Position numbers and translations under genes: made by a program. From Methylobacterium sp. (lineage in GTDB: Bacteria; Pseudomonadota; Alphaproteobacteria; Rhizobiales; Beijerinckiaceae), in NCBI GenBank assembly GCA_021154065.1, contig JAJKJG010000273.1:1-8703 (forward strand): DNA of 8,703 bases. The letters are read 5' to 3'. The notes beneath the pieces were generated by a model. That model ran no database searches and was not told the DNA's origin. It worked only from the letters and a program-made list of their open reading frames with translations. Below, in pieces: positions 5,375-8,703 of this stretch; positions within the stretch are counted from its first letter, which is position 1, and each line of letters starts with the position of its first letter.

Positions 5375-6436
5375 ATGAGTGACCGTCAGAGTTTCGAGCG
5401 TGGAGTGTTGGCGCTCGGGTTTTGCGCCCTTGGGCTCGTCGCCGGCCCCCGGCCCGCGGCGGCGCTTCCCGAGGCCACCGCCATCACGCCGGCGCTCGTC
5501 GAGGCGGCCAGGAAGGAGGGCAAGGTCGTCTTCTATACCGCCGTCGACGTCGAGGCCGCCGAGAAGGTCGGGGCGAGTTTCCGTCAGAAATATCCCGGCA
5601 TCGAAATCCAGGTCGAGCGCGCGGGCTCGGAGCGCCTGTTCCAGCGCATCGGCCAGGAATACGGCAGCAACATCGCCAACGCGGACGTCGTCAACACCTC
5701 GGACGCCGCCCATTACCTGCTGTGGAAGCGCCAGGGTTGGCTTGCCCCTTATGTGCCGGAGGACGTGGCCAAGCATTACGGCGAGAACGCCGACCCGGAC
5801 GGGCTCTACGCGACCTGGCGCGCGACGCTCTCGCCCATCGCCTACAACACCAAATACGTGAAGCCCGAGGACGCGCCGAAGAGCTTCGCCGATCTCCTCG
5901 AGCCGAAATGGCGCGGCCTCATCGTCAAGGCGCATCCGGGCTACAGCGGCACGATCCTGACCGCGACGGCGCAGATCGCGCGCGAGCTCGGCTGGGATTA
6001 TCTCGGCAAGCTCGGCAAGCAGCGGGTCATGCAGGTGCAGTCGTCGACCGAGCCGCCGAAGAAGCTCGCCATCGGCGAGCGGCCGATCATGGCCGACGGC
6101 AACGAGTACAATTTGTTCACGCTCAAGGAGAGCGGCAGCCCGATCGAGATCGTCTACCCGAGCGAGGGCACGCCGTTCATCGCCTCGCCGTCGGCCGTGA
6201 TGGCGAAAGCCCCGCACCCGAACGCAGCGCGGCTGCTGCAGAGCTTTCTCTTTACGGCCGAGACCCAGCAGCTCCTGATCGACGCCGGCGGCCTGCGCTC
6301 GCTCCACCCGGCGACGAAAGAGCCCGCCGGCCGCAAGCCCTTGCGCGAGATCAAGCTGTTCAAGGACGATCCGGCGGCGGTCGTCGACAAGGTCGAGGAA
6401 ATCAAGGCGAACTACGCCAAGGCGTTCGGGACGTAG
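5375..6436 (+). CDS. Extracellular solute-binding protein of the ferric/AfuA-like ABC importer class
   Basis: This is the periplasmic receptor that delivers the substrate to the downstream permease. The 353-residue product has a Sec signal peptide with a hydrophobic core at about residues 11-23 and likely cleavage after PAAA (residue 30). The mature protein starts LPEATAITPALVEAARKEGKVVFYTAVD, typical of family 1/13 solute-binding proteins related to FbpA/AfuA. Further typical segments are FRQKYPGIEIQVERAGS (69-85), SPIAYNTKYV (153-162) and PSAVMAKAPHPNAARLL (272-288). The region where ferric-binding members carry two adjacent tyrosines reads NEYN (243-246), with a single tyrosine, so iron is not a safe assignment. 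The start at 5375 is preferred because AGAGGA lies about seven bases upstream and the signal peptide follows; an earlier in-frame GTG at 5270 lies inside the repeat. Confidence 0.9.
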   Translation: MSDRQSFERGVLALGFCALGLVAGPRPAAALPEATAITPALVEAARKEGKVVFYTAVDVEAAEKVGASFRQKYPGIEIQVERAGSERLFQRIGQEYGSNIANADVVNTSDAAHYLLWKRQGWLAPYVPEDVAKHYGENADPDGLYATWRATLSPIAYNTKYVKPEDAPKSFADLLEPKWRGLIVKAHPGYSGTILTATAQIARELGWDYLGKLGKQRVMQVQSSTEPPKKLAIGERPIMADGNEYNLFTLKESGSPIEIVYPSEGTPFIASPSAVMAKAPHPNAARLLQSFLFTAETQQLLIDAGGLRSLHPATKEPAGRKPLREIKLFKDDPAAVVDKVEEIKANYAKAFGT

Positions 6437-6459
6437 GGTGGGGCAAGGCTCCCAATCGC

Positions 6460-6583
6460 CTCATCCTGAGGTGCGAGCCGTCAGGCGAGCCTCGAAGGAC
6501 GCACCCCTGCCGATGCAGCGCCCGGCAGCGTGCGTGCTTCGAGGCTCCCCCGGGTCAAGCCCGGGGTCGCACCTCAGCATGAG
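6460..6583. repeat. Nested 124-base palindromic intergenic element
   Basis: Outer arms at 6460-6478 and 6565-6583 are complementary except at two positions (CTCATCCTGAGGTGCGA against its reverse complement with C/G changes). Inner arms at 6487-6504 and 6530-6547 match at 17 of 18 positions (GAGCCTCGAAG with CTTCGAGGCTC at the core). The right half also holds an independent perfect 7-bp hairpin, CCCCGGG (6548-6554) with CCCGGGG (6560-6566), between inner and outer arms. Wording such as CCTCATCCTGAGG is, from memory, a dispersed repeat in Bradyrhizobium-like genomes. It occupies most of the 188-base gap between the binding-protein and permease genes; nothing in this gap looks coding. Confidence 0.8.
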
Positions 6584-6624
6584 GAGCGTTGTGGTGGCCC
6601 GTTCGCTTGGCTCGATCGTCTAGC

Positions 6625-8355
6625 ATGTCGGCCGGAGAAGCCGCGGTGCCGGTCGCCCATGCCCGTCCGGCAGGTGCGTCCCGCTTCGACCCCTCAGCCC
6701 TCGTCTTTGCCGCCTTCGGGCTGTTCCTCGCGCTTCTCGTCGGGCTGCCGCTCGCCTGGCTTGCCTACTACGCCCTCACGGATGCGAACGGCGCGCCGAC
6801 GCTCGCAAACCTCGAGCGGCTCTTCACCGACGAGACGCTGCGCGCGCCGCTCAAGATCAGCCTCGTGGTCGCGACCTGCGTCGGCCTGCTCTCGGCCGCG
6901 GTCGCGGCGCCGATCGCCTGGCTTGCGGCGCGGACCAACATGCCCGGACGCGGCTTCGTGCGCGTGCTGGTGACGGCGTCGTTCGTCACCCCGCCCTTCC
7001 TCGGCGCGATCGCCTGGGAGATCCTCGCGGCGCCGAACAGCGGCCTCCTCAACCAATGGTACCGCTGGCTCTACGACCTGCCGCCCTTCGTGCACCTGCT
7101 CGACATCTACTCGGTCACCGGGCTGATCTTCGTCGACACCTGCTACGCCTTCCCGTTCGTGTTCGTGCTCGTCGCGAACGGGCTCGACCGCACCCCCGGC
7201 GACATGGAGGACGCGTCCGCGATCCTCGGCGCCAAGCCTTGGCGCACGGCGTGGCGGATCACGCTGCCGCTGGCGCTGCCGGCGGTGCTTGCCGGCATGA
7301 TGGTGGCGTTCCTGCGCTCGCTGACGCTCTTCGGCACGCCGGCGATCCTGGCGCTGCCGGGCAACTTCCACACCATCACGACGAAAATCTGGAGCCTGTT
7401 CCAGTACCCGCCGAACCCGGGGCTCGCCGCCGCGGCCTCGATCCCGCTGCTCGTGCTCACCATCCTGCTGCTGCGGGCCGAGCGCTGGGTGCTCGGGCGG
7501 CGCAGCTACGCCGTGATCGGCGCCAAGAACAGCCCGCCGCGGCCGGTCGACCTCAAGGCCTGGCGCTGGCCGGCGCTCGCACTCTGCCTTCTCGTGCTGT
7601 GCAACCCGGTGTTCCTGCCTTATCTCGCGCTCGTGCGGGCCGCGCTGTCGAAGACCATCGGCGAGCCGCTGACGCTCGCGACGATGACGCTGCAGCACGT
7701 TCGGTTCGTCTTCTTGGAGTTCTCGCCGACCCGGCTCGCGCTGCAGAACACCGTCATCCTCGCGGTCGCGACCGCGACCATCGGCACGGCGCTTGCGCTC
7801 GTCATTGCCTATGTCGCGAGCCGCAAGGTCATCGCCGGCCACCGGGCGCTCGGCTTCCTCGCGACGGCGCCGATCGCCGTGCCTGGCATCGTGCTTGGCG
7901 TCGGCCTGTTCCTCGCCTACACGCGCGGGCCGGTGGTGCTCTACGGGACGCTGTGGATCCTGTTCCTCGCCTACCTGACGATCGAGCTGCCGGCCGCCTA
8001 TCAGCAGCTCCAATCCGCGTTCCAGAGCCTGCACCCGGAGCTCGAGGAAGCCGGCCGGCTGTTCGGCGCTGGCCGCATGCGGACGCTGAAGGACATCCTG
8101 GCGCCGCTGCTCAAGACGGCCGTGCTCGCCGCCTGGTGCTTCATCTTCATCGGCGTCATGCGCGAGCTCTCCGCCGCCGTGATGCTGTTCACCGCCCAGA
8201 CCAAGGTGATCTCGGTCGTGATCTACGACCTCAACGAAAGCGGCGACCTCGGCGCGATCTCGGTGCTCGGCATCACGCTTCTCGTCGTGACCTTTGCGAT
8301 CGTGTTCGTCGCGCAACGCCTGAGCGGCCGCGTCGGCCGCGTTCGAGCCGCTTGA
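6625..8355 (+). CDS. ABC importer permease, fused double-domain FbpB-like
   Basis: This is the transmembrane channel of the importer. The 576-residue product is two binding-protein-dependent permease domains in tandem, as in FbpB and ThiP, so one chain can replace a heterodimer. Many hydrophobic segments are visible (for example about 25-50, 78-102, 163-185, 216-232, 272-284, 316-342, 376-396, 411-431, 440-455, 497-512, 543-563), consistent with about 12 helices. Each half carries an EAA loop, which docks the ATPase: EDASAILGAKPWRTAWRITLP at about 195-215, and EEAGRLFGAGRMRTLKDILAP at about 474-494. The ATG at 6625 has no evident Shine-Dalgarno sequence; an in-frame TTG at 6589 adds only 12 residues and has no better site. 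It follows the palindromic element by 41 bases and precedes the dehydrogenase gene by 19. Confidence 0.93.
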   Translation: MSAGEAAVPVAHARPAGASRFDPSALVFAAFGLFLALLVGLPLAWLAYYALTDANGAPTLANLERLFTDETLRAPLKISLVVATCVGLLSAAVAAPIAWLAARTNMPGRGFVRVLVTASFVTPPFLGAIAWEILAAPNSGLLNQWYRWLYDLPPFVHLLDIYSVTGLIFVDTCYAFPFVFVLVANGLDRTPGDMEDASAILGAKPWRTAWRITLPLALPAVLAGMMVAFLRSLTLFGTPAILALPGNFHTITTKIWSLFQYPPNPGLAAAASIPLLVLTILLLRAERWVLGRRSYAVIGAKNSPPRPVDLKAWRWPALALCLLVLCNPVFLPYLALVRAALSKTIGEPLTLATMTLQHVRFVFLEFSPTRLALQNTVILAVATATIGTALALVIAYVASRKVIAGHRALGFLATAPIAVPGIVLGVGLFLAYTRGPVVLYGTLWILFLAYLTIELPAAYQQLQSAFQSLHPELEEAGRLFGAGRMRTLKDILAPLLKTAVLAAWCFIFIGVMRELSAAVMLFTAQTKVISVVIYDLNESGDLGAISVLGITLLVVTFAIVFVAQRLSGRVGRVRAA

Positions 8356-8374
8356 CCATCCCCGGAGGAACCCC

Positions 8375-8703
8375 GTGACCCGCATCGCGATCCTCGACGA
8401 CTACCAGCACGTCGCGCTCAAGATGGCCGATTGGAGCGCGCTTCCGCCCGAGTGCGAGCCCGTCGTCTTCGACCGCAACCTTGCGACCGAGGATGAGGCG
8501 GCGCACGCGCTTGCCGACTTCGACGTCGTCAGCCTCCTGCGCGAGCGCATGCCGATGCCGCGCACGCTGATCGAGCGCCTGCCGGCCTTGAAGCTCATCG
8601 TCGTGACCGGGGCGCACAACCGCACCCTCGACCTTGCGGCCGCGAAGGAGCGCGGCATCACGGTCTCGCACACCCGCGGCGGCGATTCGCAATACGCGAC
8701 GCC
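8375..8703 (+). CDS. D-2-hydroxyacid dehydrogenase family protein, N-terminal part only
   Basis: These NAD(P)-dependent enzymes interconvert 2-keto acids and D-2-hydroxy acids in the cytoplasm. The visible 109 complete codons cover most of the N-terminal catalytic-domain half: MTRIAILDDYQHVALKMADWSAL (1-23), DFDVVSLLRERMPMPRTLIERLPALKLIVVTGAHN (about 48-82), and DLAAAKERGITVSHTRG (85-101). The ILDDYQ start and the RERMPMPR segment fit a subgroup often labelled phosphoglycerate-dehydrogenase-like. Catalytic Arg, Glu and His and the nucleotide-binding GxGxxG lie beyond the window, so activity cannot be judged. The GTG start at 8375 is supported by GGAGGAA at 8364-8370. The 19-base spacing from the permease gene suggests cotranscription, so it may process the imported compound. 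Its true substrate is unknown. Confidence 0.88.
   Translation, partial: MTRIAILDDYQHVALKMADWSALPPECEPVVFDRNLATEDEAAHALADFDVVSLLRERMPMPRTLIERLPALKLIVVTGAHNRTLDLAAAKERGITVSHTRGGDSQYAT

Noticed and set aside
6438..6623. A 61-codon plus-strand frame between the binding-protein and permease genes.
   Set aside because: It lies almost wholly inside the nested palindromic repeat, so its codons are dictated by the inverted arms rather than by protein constraint.
4195..8355. Naming the transporter fbpABC (ferric iron uptake).
   Set aside because: The fold class fits, but the binding protein shows only one tyrosine at the expected paired-tyrosine site and the adjacent gene is a dehydrogenase, so a ferric assignment is not supported.
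6694..8385. A 563-codon open frame on the minus strand opposite the permease gene.
   Set aside because: Its translation is rich in Arg, Glu, Asp, His and Gly with no domain signature, as expected for the antisense of a GC-rich gene. The plus-strand permease has clear helices and both EAA motifs.

Overview
This window is GC-rich and densely coded. It comes from an alphaproteobacterium, most likely of the order Hyphomicrobiales (Rhizobiales). The support is the strong G/C third-position bias, the gene types, and two intergenic palindromic elements whose wording I recall as common in Bradyrhizobium, Methylobacterium and Brucella relatives. I cannot name a genus. There are eight genes: six complete, and one cut by each window edge. 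No gap exceeds 190 bases, and I see no RNA gene, CRISPR array, insertion sequence or phage gene.

Left part (1-2058): rsmI, a 16S rRNA 2'-O-ribose methyltransferase, runs leftward out of the window. It diverges from a lipoprotein of the LppC/LpoA (penicillin-binding protein activator) type. The same divergent pair exists in E. coli (yraL/yraM), so this is conserved housekeeping synteny. The lipoprotein gene converges on a PLP-dependent low-specificity threonine aldolase across a 23-base gap that holds a perfect 7-bp hairpin.

Middle part (2082-4120): on the minus strand, a 61-residue membrane protein of unknown function is followed 11 bases later by a SCO1/SenC copper chaperone, then the threonine aldolase 84 bases further on. 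A good sigma-70-like promoter lies so close to the small gene that its mRNA should be leaderless or nearly so. A second promoter points the other way, 18 bases away, towards the ABC transporter.

Right part (4195-8703): an import cassette of the ferric/spermidine superfamily, in the order ATPase, periplasmic binding protein, fused double-domain permease, followed 19 bases later by a D-2-hydroxyacid dehydrogenase family gene that runs off the right edge. The first two junctions of this presumed operon are each filled by a different palindromic repeat: two tandem stem-loops at 5254-5353 and a 124-base nested palindrome at 6460-6583. The binding protein seems to lack one of the paired tyrosines of true ferric-binding proteins, and the cassette is coupled to a dehydrogenase. 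An organic anion is therefore at least as plausible a substrate as iron.

I did not find a clearly new multi-gene system. The points most worth a second look are the leaderless divergent promoter, the repeat-punctuated transporter operon with its unassigned substrate, and the small membrane protein tied to SCO1.
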